Below are positions 54,220 to 64,000 of a stretch of 64,000 bases of DNA, piece by piece. The translations under genes and the position numbers were made by a program. Source of the stretch: Pycnococcus provasolii (taxonomy: Eukaryota; Chlorophyta; Pseudoscourfieldiophyceae; Pseudoscourfieldiales); NCBI GenBank assembly GCA_049487715.1, contig CP150546.1, positions 1,054,001 through 1,118,000 of the forward strand, written 5' to 3'. Every line of letters starts with the position of its first letter. Position 1 is the stretch's first letter. The notes beneath the pieces were generated by a model, which was not told the origin of the DNA, made no database searches, and saw nothing but the letters and a program-made list of their open reading frames with translations.

Positions 54220-55730
54220 GACCTCAAATATATAAGAATTTGAAAATTGGATAAGCAGCTGTGAAAAGCAAAACGAGGTGGAGTTTTAGATTAGATATAC
54301 ACAAGTAACCCCAGTATTCTTTTCTTCAAAACTCTCTGCTAGTCGAAACAAGATATACATGGACATTTCAATACAACACGGTGCTCCGGGGAGTCTTCTC
54401 GAGGAGGTTGAATTGAATAGCTTTGCCAACGACCCGACTTTCAAGAATCAAGACGAATGGCATTTAACACCCCATCCTGATGATCCTGTGGAAGTCGAGG
54501 CAGTGCTAAGTCCAGACCAATTACATTTCGATGTCTGGATAGGACCTGGAATGGAAGAACTTCGTTTTTTCCGGCTCCATCCTTTGGCTTCTGAGTATTT
54601 ACAAAGACAGTATGACTTGATACAAGAAAATACCGAATTGACTCAGATCCTGCCCTATGGCGCTAGTCAAGGCGTTCACAATTTGCCCGAAGGTGTCTAT
54701 TCTTGTCGAACTTTTATAGACCCTCACGCACCTTTGTTGAACTGGACTAACCCTGGGTATCCAAGGCTTCGAGGTGAGGGCGGCTTCTATCGACAACACT
54801 TAGCTCCATTGGTTGACTTACCAAATGGGCATTTCGATGAGGCCGCAGCTATCCCGCAGAACGAGCCACACGCTCCCCTTGTGCCTGAACAAACCATGGC
54901 GGCAAGGGTAGTATATGCAAGATACCTCACCACTCTGGCAGCTCAACACGGCGTTCCTAACATTGAATATGGAGCAGAAGCTGGCGCAATACCTCAGTGG
55001 TACTGGCCGGTGGAGTGGAGCTCGCTATACCCTTTTCAGCACGATTATGATACATCGCATTTGTGTCACAACAAACGATGCGTCACAAGACAGCACTTAG
55101 TTATAGAACCATCAAGAACTAATCGGTCTCGGCAATATGGTTTGGCAAGATGTTCGGGCTATTTAATAAATAGAAAGGACTATGCAAATACAAACGAGGT
55201 TGAGGTGTTCGGCTATCGGTGCTGTCACCGCTGGGGTTGCAGAGTATGTACCATGATTGAGCCCTTTGGATTTATTCAAGGAGCTAGTCGAGATTGGACT
55301 CAATTGGTATATCGATCTGGACACGAAGCTGACTATAATTTCGGTACTTTGCCGGAATTAGACTAGTTTCTGAGGTTCTCCAGAGTTTTGGCAACACATC
55401 TTGATCAGGGAACGCCTCCATGCCTCTTGGCAAAGGGCGTCTAGTACCACCCTCGTTTGGAAACTTTCGAGTGGGAACGCGGTTAATTGCCGGTATCATA
55501 TGGTAATAAGCTAGACCCTCTAAAGGCCGATCCTGAGCGTTACCTCCTAAGTCCGAAGTTGGCTAGAAACCTCAAAGTTACTAGCAAACACTACACCACA
55601 TGGTAGGATACGGAGGGCGTGCAGAGACTGAACGGATGTGGGTGAGTCACTCGAGGAGACGACCAATCTCCGAGACTTGCTTAAGATACAGTCCACTCCT
55701 ATACGATGGTAAAAGTATAGGGCTCAAGTG
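54219..55730 (+). other. Group I intron in 28S, unit C
   Basis: Same site, length and core as in units A and B. Confidence 0.93.
54359..55366 (+). CDS. His-Cys box homing endonuclease, unit C
   Basis: 335 residues, identical in translation to the proteins of units A and B. The frame and predicted active-site residues are intact. Confidence 0.92.
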   Translation: MDISIQHGAPGSLLEEVELNSFANDPTFKNQDEWHLTPHPDDPVEVEAVLSPDQLHFDVWIGPGMEELRFFRLHPLASEYLQRQYDLIQENTELTQILPYGASQGVHNLPEGVYSCRTFIDPHAPLLNWTNPGYPRLRGEGGFYRQHLAPLVDLPNGHFDEAAAIPQNEPHAPLVPEQTMAARVVYARYLTTLAAQHGVPNIEYGAEAGAIPQWYWPVEWSSLYPFQHDYDTSHLCHNKRCVTRQHLVIEPSRTNRSRQYGLARCSGYLINRKDYANTNEVEVFGYRCCHRWGCRVCTMIEPFGFIQGASRDWTQLVYRSGHEADYNFGTLPELD

Positions 55731-55767
<37 letters not shown>

Positions 55768-55780
55768 ACTGTCCCTATCC

Positions 55781-55820
<40 letters not shown>

Positions 55821-55826
55821 GAATCG

Positions 55827-55865
<39 letters not shown>

Positions 55866-56214
55866 ACTTTGTGAAATGACTTAGAAGGTGTAGAATAAGT
55901 GGGAGCTTCGGCGCCAGTGAAATACCACTACTTTTAACGTTATTTTACTTATTTCATGACATGGAACCGGGACTCTGTCCCTGCTTTTTGCTCTAAGCAT
56001 AGCGATCCAGGTGAAAGACATTGTCAGGTGGGGAGTTTGGCTGGGGCGGCACATCTGTTAAATCGTAACGCAGGTGTCCTAAGATGAGCTCAGAGAGAAC
56101 AGAAATCTCTCGTAGAACAAAAGGGTAAAAGCTCATTTGATTTTGATTTTCAGTACGAATACAAACTGTGAAAGCATGGCCTATCGATCCTTTAGAATTT
56201 GAGAGTTTCAAGCT

Positions 56215-56257
<43 letters not shown>

Positions 56258-56280
56258 AGCCAAGCGTTCATAGCGACGTT

Positions 56281-56325
<45 letters not shown>

Positions 56326-56360
56326 GAATTCACCAAGTGTTGGATTGTTCACCCACCAAT

Positions 56361-56415
<55 letters not shown>

Positions 56416-56760
56416 ATGGACGGCCGAGCCAACACTAATCAGAGTCAGTACGAGAGGAACCCTCTGTTCGCATAATTGGTAACGCCCTTGGCTGAAAAGC
56501 CAGTGGGGCAAAGCTACCATGCGTAGGATAATGACTGAACGCCTCTAAGTCAGAATCCATGGTGGAAGGCTCGGCATTTATGTCTCCGGACGATACACGC
56601 TAACGATAACTTTGTCGAGAGCGCTATTCACCGAAATTCCGATTGTACGGAGACGTGAATCCCTTGTAGACGACTTGGATACGCCACAGGGTGATGTAAG
56701 GTGTAGAGCATCCTTGCTGATGCGATCATCTGAGTCTCAGCCCTTCGTGGCAAGATTCGT

Positions 56761-57772
56761 CACAAATCTTTTTTTCTCCTTTCCTCTTATATTTTTTCCT
56801 TTACTTACTTTTTAATTCTTCTCCGCCTGCGTAGATCCATGGGGACTTTGTCGGAAAAGAATTCACCACCAGCGGCGCTGCCTTCCTTCCTTCCTTCTCC
56901 CTCCTGCCTTTTCTCCATCTCTCCTCCACACTACCCCTCCTTAGGCGAGAGAGGCCTTGTCTTCTTCTTCTCCCTGCCCCTACCTCCTCAGCGGGGGGGG
57001 GGGGGGGCCTTTCTTTCCTACCTGCCTTTCACCTACCTGCCCTCCTCCACCCCTCCCCTCCCCACCTCCCAGCAGTCTCTTTCTCTGGAACCGGTGCTTA
57101 TTTCTCAGCGCCTTTAAATAAATACTCCAACAACTTCTCCTTTCTCTCTACCTCTCTCTCTCTTCTCTCTTTTCCCACCCCCTCCCTCTCCCTCTCTCAT
57201 TCCTCCCTCCTTCCCTCTCCCTCCCTCCCTCTCCTCCCCGTGCTTTTTTACCCTTCTCCTCAGCCCTCGTCTCTCCATCTCTCCGCCTGAAATTCGTGAT
57301 TCCTCTCTCATCTCTCCACCTGAATTCATCATTCTTCGCCTCATCAACCTGGTGCATTTCAGACTTTTGAGCTGTCCACATCCATGGGGACGTTGACTTC
57401 GAGTTTCACACCACCGCACTCCCCTCACCACCACCTTCAGTTGTCCGCGGAATTAGGTTGGTCATGACCGGACGACCATGCGAGAGCATTCCAGAGCCCC
57501 CTCCCGTTTTGAGCCAACCCCGAACATCGCGCACCATCGCCCAAACGTCCCGGATATCTAGATTTGCGTGTCATCATCAGTTTTGGATCATTGATTGGAG
57601 GAGAGCCGAGCTGTCATCCGTAGCTGCCGAACAAAGGGCGTGCGCCGCCAGTAATTTCAGTAATTCTTAGAACGATCAGCAACAACAACAACGACGACGA
57701 CGACGCAAGAAGAAGAAGTAGTTGCTGCGGACGAGTGGTGGTGACAACGACTACCAACAGCAACATTGCTTG
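56761..57772 (+). repeat. 3' spacer of rDNA unit C, left arm of an inverted repeat
   Basis: Pyrimidine-rich sequence, a G run near 56993-57007 and TCCACATCCATGGGGAC near 57377. It is nearly identical in inverse orientation to 60877-61938. No gene is accepted here. Confidence 0.85.
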
Positions 57773-59299
57773 ATGGGAGTGGATGAGGAGATGAATAAAG
57801 TCACCGTGCTCGACTTGCGCGCTGAGCTGCACGACGACAGAGACGGCGGAGACGACGAAGCAACAGACGACAACGGAGGTCGGAGGAGGAAGAATCTGAC
57901 GAAGAAGAATCTGATGAAGGGAAAGGCGAAAGCGATTCCACCGCCTTCACACGACGTGTCGCTCGTGTTACCGCTCGTCTTTCCGTACCTCGATGCGCGC
58001 TCACTTGCTCGGGTCGGCGGCGTCTCGAAAGAGTGTCATCGAGAGGTGTTTGAAGGACACGATGCGTTGTGGCGCATGCACGCACGTGCGCGATGGCCAT
58101 CGCTACTAGATCGGTATTTGGTTGCTGCACCATCATCGAGCACTGATGGTGAGCAGAAAGCGACGAATCCTTCCTCTTCTACAATGGCTGCTGGGGCAGC
58201 CTCGACCTCGTCGTCGAAAAGCACACTCAACAATAAAGTGCCTCATGATCGCTCGTGGCACGCCTTCTATGCGAAGCGCGCGAATGCGCTCATGCCGGAA
58301 TCGGACGACCACCAGGAGCGCAAACAATCCGGGACCCCCTGGCCGGATGAGAAGGATGCGGAGGAATGGCAACGCCTCGTGCAGAGGTACGTGTTCACCG
58401 TTGAGGTGTACGATAAGCGCGCCTTTACGGAGATGTGGGAGGTCAACAAGTCGAGCGCAGGTGATGCACAAAAGAAGAAAAATGTACAGAGGGAGCTCAA
58501 TCGACTGAGCCACTCAGTGGAGGGGAACGACGAGGCACCGCAGCCAATCTTCACGACAAGCATGAACTTCGAGACCTGCTTGGGAGGCGAAGGCAACGTC
58601 GCTCTCTATCCGAATGCAGCGGCGGAAGCCTTGATTGACATGGATGATCTGCCATTGGAGGACGACGACGACTTTATTAAGTATATCTCGAGCGATCATA
58701 TCACCTTCGTCATTTCCCTTGAGGACACTGTGACAGGAGTGGTACGTCGGTTGGGACAGACATTCAATAACCTGACAGATGATCACCATCGCAAATATTG
58801 CCATGGTAGATTTGGGGAGGACGGAGGGCTGTTTGATTTAGCCATATTTGGCATGTCGGACCGAGGATGCCACGTGATGCACGCCAACTTCGGACTGCAT
58901 GCTCGACCTTCCTGTGTCTCCCATGATAATGATGATTGTGAATGCAACAAGCATTGTGAAGCTCGCCAGATCAAACTTCTCTGCGGACTTGTCGCGAAGG
59001 CCGAAGGGTCGGACATGCATGCGCCAGATGATGGCATGTACAGGCAAATGGTACTTGACAATAACGTGCAAGCGCAAAACTTTGTGGAGAAGTTGCTGAC
59101 GCCCGATGACAAGTGCCGACTGGTACTTAATCTGAGATTTGCTCCACCAATGTGCGTAGACGGTTTTGCTGTATCTGTGTTGGAGGATGGAACCGTGGTG
59201 GAATACCTTAGTGAAGATAGGGAGGTGGATGACTGTCGTGATTTGGTGTATGCGTGCGACACGTTTTTGAAATTTGGCACGGTCCCAGGACACCTTTAA
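57773..59299 (+). CDS. F-box-like protein with an N-terminus derived from the rDNA-adjacent Pro-rich gene
   Basis: About 508 residues from ATG at 57773. Residues 1-8 (MGVDEEMN) match the start of the gene at 60876. Residues 10-36 (VTVLDLRAEL then a DDEATDDNGGRRR stretch) match residues about 120-146 of the Pro-rich protein. From about residue 37 the protein is unrelated: an F-box-like segment at about 61-101 (SLVLPLVFPYLDARSLARVG, then CHREVF and ALWRMH), followed by about 390 residues including RYVFTVEVYDKRAFTEMWEV and an acidic DLPLEDDDDF. F-box proteins recruit substrates to SCF ubiquitin ligases. The C-terminal substrate region is not recognised. The mixed origin suggests that an F-box gene acquired a new 5' end at the rDNA flank. 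Confidence 0.72.
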   Translation: MGVDEEMNKVTVLDLRAELHDDRDGGDDEATDDNGGRRRKNLTKKNLMKGKAKAIPPPSHDVSLVLPLVFPYLDARSLARVGGVSKECHREVFEGHDALWRMHARARWPSLLDRYLVAAPSSSTDGEQKATNPSSSTMAAGAASTSSSKSTLNNKVPHDRSWHAFYAKRANALMPESDDHQERKQSGTPWPDEKDAEEWQRLVQRYVFTVEVYDKRAFTEMWEVNKSSAGDAQKKKNVQRELNRLSHSVEGNDEAPQPIFTTSMNFETCLGGEGNVALYPNAAAEALIDMDDLPLEDDDDFIKYISSDHITFVISLEDTVTGVVRRLGQTFNNLTDDHHRKYCHGRFGEDGGLFDLAIFGMSDRGCHVMHANFGLHARPSCVSHDNDDCECNKHCEARQIKLLCGLVAKAEGSDMHAPDDGMYRQMVLDNNVQAQNFVEKLLTPDDKCRLVLNLRFAPPMCVDGFAVSVLEDGTVVEYLSEDREVDDCRDLVYACDTFLKFGTVPGHL

Positions 59300-60267
59300 G
59301 GGTTAGCTAACTTCCTAACCGGCCAGAAGAAGTTCGCAGAATGAAGTGGATTGCGCTTGATACTTGAAAACATTTTTCCTTTTGAAATGAAACAACTTTT
59401 TTCGGTTACATACAGCATGCATGTATTCAACTATTCACACTAATGCAATGACTAGTACTTATTAAAGTAGTGTCACCGCGACTCACGTCACGCCGGTCAA
59501 TCAATGTGTTGCGCATGTGCGGACGTGTTAGCACGCGCAGCACGCGCGCGTCGCCACGTGAAAGGAATGTCAGGAGTCAGGACGGATCTGCACGGAGGGA
59601 GGGATTGGGGTTTCTGGCTCTCCAGCGACAGGCCCATCCAAATTCCACCCCGAGTGAGTCGAAACGTCGGAGAAGACCCGGTTTGATTTTTACTTTTGTG
59701 ACTATATGGCGATGTCGTTGACGACGAAGTGCGTTGTTCCAATGTTCATGCTGCGACGATACTCAGCATCATTATCATCATCATACTACTACTACGCATG
59801 TGGTGCTGACTCGTCGTCGTTGTCGTCATGTCGTCGTCTTCACAGTTCACACCACCACGGCCACCACTACTTCCGCTGATGCCACTGCCGCTGCATCAAC
59901 ACGGGCTCGTCGTCACCACGAGCAGCACGATAAGTATACAGTTATACGACGAACGACGGCTACGAACGACACGTGCAATTTGCAGGAGCAGACGTCCCTC
60001 GCGTCGGCGACTGGAAAGACGAGACTGGATTCTACGGAGCAAGCATTCCACTGCGACATGCTCTTGATGTCAATCGTGAGGTGCTGGTGGCGTTTCGCAT
60101 GAGCGCTTTTTGTCGTGACTCGTTACTCGTGGACTCGTGCGGCAGTATCTGTGATATCGTGCGGCATCTGTGTCGTTTGGTGGTGCCAAGCAAGCAAATA
60201 AGCAATCATCAGTCAGTGGTGGTGACCCGTCGGACGGCATGACGCAGCAGCAGCAGCAGCAGCAGCA
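59300..60267. other. Centre of the inverted repeat, unique spacer
   Basis: Sequence between the F-box gene and the truncated Pro-rich gene. Short frames, including one at 59973-60242 that looks somewhat protein-like (FYGASIPLRHALDVNREVLV), have no ATG or family and are not called. A CAG run lies near 60245-60265. Confidence 0.45.
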
Positions 60268-60876
60268 CTACCACAACCTCATGGCTGGTGTTGGTGCAGG
60301 TGGAGGAGCGGGAAGAGCAAGAGGCGCGGGAAGAGCTGGAGCAGACGCGTTGGTCTTCTGCTTCTTCTCCTGCCTCCTTGGAGGAGATGCCGGAGCAGCC
60401 GCAGCAGCAGTTTGATCTCGGCTCCTGCTGCGTTGACGATTACGTTTCCTCCTCCTCCAACCTCCGTTGTCGTCTGTTGCTTCGCCGTCTCCGTCGTCGT
60501 GCAGCTCAGCGCGCAAGTCGAGCACGGTGACATCCGTTCCTGTGGGTGCAAACGTCAAGTCCGCGAATGGCACGTTGTCGCACTCCTCTGGTAGGTGCGT
60601 CGACCAGACGGGATACTCGGCGACGCCGTTATGCCTCGTGGACATGCGGCACAGTCTGACAATGGTTTTCGTGTCGTCGTCGTACAGCGCGCGATACTTC
60701 TCCGAGGCGTGGTCTGCGACAATGCTCCACTTCAACGCGGCGCCGAAGATTTCCACCTCGACGTATTCGCCGGGTGTGGGGAAGTGTATGAGCGCGTTGA
60801 GTCGAGGCGGCATGGGGGCAGGCACTATGTCGTCGTCGTCCGTACCTATAGTATTCATCCCCTCATCCACTCCCAT
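60268..60876 (-). CDS. Truncated copy of the Pro-rich repeat protein gene
   Basis: About 202 codons from ATG at 60876 (MGVDEGMN). From PRLNALIHFPTPGE it follows the protein encoded at 35799-37337 through the folded N-terminal domain, the acidic patch, the basic region and the first NASAPALPAPLALPAPPPAP block. It then ends after APTPA with MRLW and a stop. The Lys-block repeats and the C-terminal patch are missing. The N-terminus differs from the unit B gene, and a four-residue-plus stretch after TPGE is absent. It reads towards the F-box gene, away from rDNA unit D. It could still encode a short protein, but truncation makes a pseudogene likely. Confidence 0.55.
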   Translation of the reverse strand: MGVDEGMNTIGTDDDDIVPAPMPPRLNALIHFPTPGEYVEVEIFGAALKWSIVADHASEKYRALYDDDTKTIVRLCRMSTRHNGVAEYPVWSTHLPEECDNVPFADLTFAPTGTDVTVLDLRAELHDDGDGEATDDNGGWRRRKRNRQRSRSRDQTAAAAAPASPPRRQEKKQKTNASAPALPAPLALPAPPPAPTPAMRLW

Positions 60877-61938
60877 CAAGCAATGCTGTTGTTGGTAGTC
60901 GTCGTTGTCACCACCACTCGTCCGCAGCAACTACTTCTTCTTCTTCTTGCGTGATGCGTCGTCGTCGTTGTTGTTGTCGTCGTCGTCGTCGTTGTTGTTG
61001 TCGTCGTCGTCGTCGTCGTCGTTGTTGTTGTTGTTGCTGATCGTTCTAAGAATTACTGAAATTACTGGCGGCGCACGCCCTTTGTTCGGCAGCTACGGAT
61101 GACAGCTCGGCTCTCCTCCAATCAATGATCCAAAACTGATGATGACACGCAAATCTAGATATCCGGGACGTTTGGGCGATGGTGCGCGATGTTCGGGGTT
61201 GGCTCAAAACGGGAGGGGGCTCTGGAATGCTCTCGCATGGTCGTCCGGTCATGACCAACCTAATTCCGCGGACAACTGAAGGTGGTGGTGTGAAACTCGA
61301 AGTCAACGTCCCCATGGATGTGGACAGCTCAAAAGTCTGAAATGCACCAGGTTGATGAGGCGAAGAATGATGAATTCAGGTGGAGAGATGAGAGAGGAAT
61401 CACGAATTTCAGGCGGAGAGATGGAGAGACGAGGGCTGAGGAGAAGGGTAAAAAAGCACGGGGAGGAGAGGGAGGGAGGGAGAGGGAAGGAGGGAGGAAT
61501 GAGAGAGGGAGAGGGAGGGGGTGGGAAAAGAGAGAAGAGAGAGAGAGGTAGAGAGAAAGGAGAAGTTGTTGGAGTATTTATTTAAAGGCGCTGAGAAATA
61601 AGCACCGGTTCCAGAGAAAGAGACTGCTGGGAGGTGGGGAGGGGAGGGGTGGAGGAGGGCAGGTAGGTGAAAGGCAGGTAGGAAAGAAAGGCGCCCCCCC
61701 CCCCCCCCGCTGAGGAGGTAGGGGCAGGGAGAAGAAGAAGACAAGGCCTCTCTCGCCTAAGGAGGGGTAGTGTGGAGGAGAGATGGAGAAAAGGCAGGAG
61801 GGAGAAGGAAGGAAGGAAGGCAGCGCCGCTGGTGGTGAATTCTTTTCCGACAAAGTCCCCATGGATCTACGCACGCGGAGAAGAATAAAAGGAAAGAAAG
61901 GAAAAATATATAAAAGGAAAGGAGAAAAAAGATTTGTG
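60877..61938 (-). repeat. 3' spacer of rDNA unit D, right arm of an inverted repeat
   Basis: Reverse-complement match of 56761-57772, including the homopolymer run (C on this strand, about 61693-61708), CCATGGATGTGGAC near 61311 and purine-rich GAGGGAGGGAG tracts. The (GTC/GTT) triplet block at 60958-61037 is longer than its partner. Confidence 0.85.
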
Positions 61939-62283
61939 ACGAATCTTGCCACGAAGGGCTGAGACTCAGATGATCGCATCAGCAAGGATGCTCTACACCT
62001 TACATCACCCTGTGGCGTATCCAAGTCGTCTACAAGGGATTCACGTCTCCGTACAATCGGAATTTCGGTGAATAGCGCTCTCGACAAAGTTATCGTTAGC
62101 GTGTATCGTCCGGAGACATAAATGCCGAGCCTTCCACCATGGATTCTGACTTAGAGGCGTTCAGTCATTATCCTACGCATGGTAGCTTTGCCCCACTGGC
62201 TTTTCAGCCAAGGGCGTTACCAATTATGCGAACAGAGGGTTCCTCTCGTACTGACTCTGATTAGTGTTGGCTCGGCCGTCCAT

Positions 62284-62338
<55 letters not shown>

Positions 62339-62373
62339 ATTGGTGGGTGAACAATCCAACACTTGGTGAATTC

Positions 62374-62418
<45 letters not shown>

Positions 62419-62441
62419 AACGTCGCTATGAACGCTTGGCT

Positions 62442-62484
<43 letters not shown>

Positions 62485-62833
62485 AGCTTGAAACTCTCAA
62501 ATTCTAAAGGATCGATAGGCCATGCTTTCACAGTTTGTATTCGTACTGAAAATCAAAATCAAATGAGCTTTTACCCTTTTGTTCTACGAGAGATTTCTGT
62601 TCTCTCTGAGCTCATCTTAGGACACCTGCGTTACGATTTAACAGATGTGCCGCCCCAGCCAAACTCCCCACCTGACAATGTCTTTCACCTGGATCGCTAT
62701 GCTTAGAGCAAAAAGCAGGGACAGAGTCCCGGTTCCATGTCATGAAATAAGTAAAATAACGTTAAAAGTAGTGGTATTTCACTGGCGCCGAAGCTCCCAC
62801 TTATTCTACACCTTCTAAGTCATTTCACAAAGT

Positions 62834-62872
<39 letters not shown>

Positions 62873-62878
62873 CGATTC

Positions 62879-62918
<40 letters not shown>

Positions 62919-62931
62919 GGATAGGGACAGT

Positions 62932-62968
<37 letters not shown>

Positions 62969-64000
62969 CACTTGAGCCCTATACTTTTACCATCGTATAG
63001 GAGTGGACTGTATCTTAAGCAAGTCTCGGAGATTGGTCGTCTCCTCGAGTGACTCACCCACATCCGTTCAGTCTCTGCACGCCCTCCGTATCCTACCATG
63101 TGGTGTAGTGTTTGCTAGTAACTTTGAGGTTTCTAGCCAACTTCGGACTTAGGAGGTAACGCTCAGGATCGGCCTTTAGAGGGTCTAGCTTATTACCATA
63201 TGATACCGGCAATTAACCGCGTTCCCACTCGAAAGTTTCCAAACGAGGGTGGTACTAGACGCCCTTTGCCAAGAGGCATGGAGGCGTTCCCTGATCAAGA
63301 TGTGTTGCCAAAACTCTGGAGAACCTCAGAAACTAGTCTAATTCCGGCAAAGTACCGAAATTATAGTCAGCTTCGTGTCCAGATCGATATACCAATTGAG
63401 TCCAATCTCGACTAGCTCCTTGAATAAATCCAAAGGGCTCAATCATGGTACATACTCTGCAACCCCAGCGGTGACAGCACCGATAGCCGAACACCTCAAC
63501 CTCGTTTGTATTTGCATAGTCCTTTCTATTTATTAAATAGCCCGAACATCTTGCCAAACCATATTGCCGAGACCGATTAGTTCTTGATGGTTCTATAACT
63601 AAGTGCTGTCTTGTGACGCATCGTTTGTTGTGACACAAATGCGATGTATCATAATCGTGCTGAAAAGGGTATAGCGAGCTCCACTCCACCGGCCAGTACC
63701 ACTGAGGTATTGCGCCAGCTTCTGCTCCATATTCAATGTTAGGAACGCCGTGTTGAGCTGCCAGAGTGGTGAGGTATCTTGCATATACTACCCTTGCCGC
63801 CATGGTTTGTTCAGGCACAAGGGGAGCGTGTGGCTCGTTCTGCGGGATAGCTGCGGCCTCATCGAAATGCCCATTTGGTAAGTCAACCAATGGAGCTAAG
63901 TGTTGTCGATAGAAGCCGCCCTCACCTCGAAGCCTTGGATACCCAGGGTTAGTCCAGTTCAACAAAGGTGCGTGAGGGTCTATAAAAGTTCGACAAGAAT
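62969..64000 (-). other. Group I intron in 28S, unit D (partial)
   Basis: The 3' splice site is at 62969 with the same terminal G and S/R elements. The 5' part is outside the window. Confidence 0.92.
63333..64000 (-). CDS. His-Cys box homing endonuclease, unit D (partial)
   Basis: C-terminal part of the same endonuclease, stop at 63333, open to the window edge. The His-Cys box and zinc cluster are present and unchanged. Confidence 0.9.
   Translation of the reverse strand, partial: SCRTFIDPHAPLLNWTNPGYPRLRGEGGFYRQHLAPLVDLPNGHFDEAAAIPQNEPHAPLVPEQTMAARVVYARYLTTLAAQHGVPNIEYGAEAGAIPQWYWPVEWSSLYPFQHDYDTSHLCHNKRCVTRQHLVIEPSRTNRSRQYGLARCSGYLINRKDYANTNEVEVFGYRCCHRWGCRVCTMIEPFGFIQGASRDWTQLVYRSGHEADYNFGTLPELD

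Larger units (their letters stand above)
52019..56760 (+). rRNA. 28S rRNA, unit C (with group I intron, altered helix)
   Basis: Same limits and length as A and B, with the 1512-nt intron at 54219-55730. It is unique in having AAAAGTTT at 52923-52930 and AAACTTTT at 53054-53061, which replace TGGAGTTC and GAACTCCA of the other copies. The two strands stay perfectly complementary. Confidence 0.93.
61939..64000 (-). rRNA. 28S rRNA 3' part, unit D (inverted, runs off the window)
   Basis: Reverse complement of the 28S 3' region of unit C, including the sarcin-ricin block. It shares the B/C single-base states that differ from unit A. The 5' part lies beyond the window. Confidence 0.95.

Overview
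The window is eukaryotic nuclear DNA. It carries complete 18S-5.8S-28S ribosomal units, a spliced-type ABCC transporter, an axonemal dynein chain, a PPR protein and a plastid-type SET methyltransferase, and it has long spacers and no operons. By eye, the 18S 3' region and the 5.8S resemble green algae of the prasinophyte grade more than stramenopiles. I have not run a tree, so this placement is tentative. Most protein genes are single open frames, so introns are scarce.

Layout. 1-12.5 kb: an Ala-rich partial gene, an ABCC transporter (-), a truncated copy of the 3' end of OGG1, a DNAI4/IC138-like WD40 gene (-), a full OGG1 gene (-) and an unrecognised gene (+). Degenerate telomere-like tracts punctuate this part. 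12.5-21.0 kb: rDNA unit A (+). 21.0-25.9 kb: spacer with a copia fragment and a truncated membrane-protein gene. 25.9-34.4 kb: rDNA unit B (+). 34.4-48 kb: a protein-coding island with a Pro-rich repeat protein, a PPR-DYW-like protein, a 12-copy minisatellite, an XPG/FEN-like nuclease, an RCC1-repeat protein, a SET methyltransferase, and disrupted or spliced glycosidase-like and VHL-like genes. 48-56.8 kb: rDNA unit C (+). 57.8-60.9 kb: an F-box gene and a truncated Pro-rich gene between inverted arms. 60.9-64 kb: the 3' half of rDNA unit D (-), running off the window.

The unusual feature is the rDNA. It is not a tandem head-to-tail array: four units are separated by 5-14 kb that contain protein genes, and the last two face each other as an inverted repeat. 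Every 28S carries the same group I intron encoding a His-Cys box (I-PpoI-type) homing endonuclease. Only 18S copy C carries another group I intron. Only 28S copy C has an 8-bp helix changed by four compensatory pairs. The rDNA flanks carry copies, truncations and one fusion of a Pro-rich gene, and the 5' border of units A and B cuts into two unrelated reading frames. Together these suggest that rDNA units have moved or been duplicated with flanking DNA and have generated new junction genes. No tRNA, 5S rRNA, CRISPR or bacterial-type regulatory element was seen.
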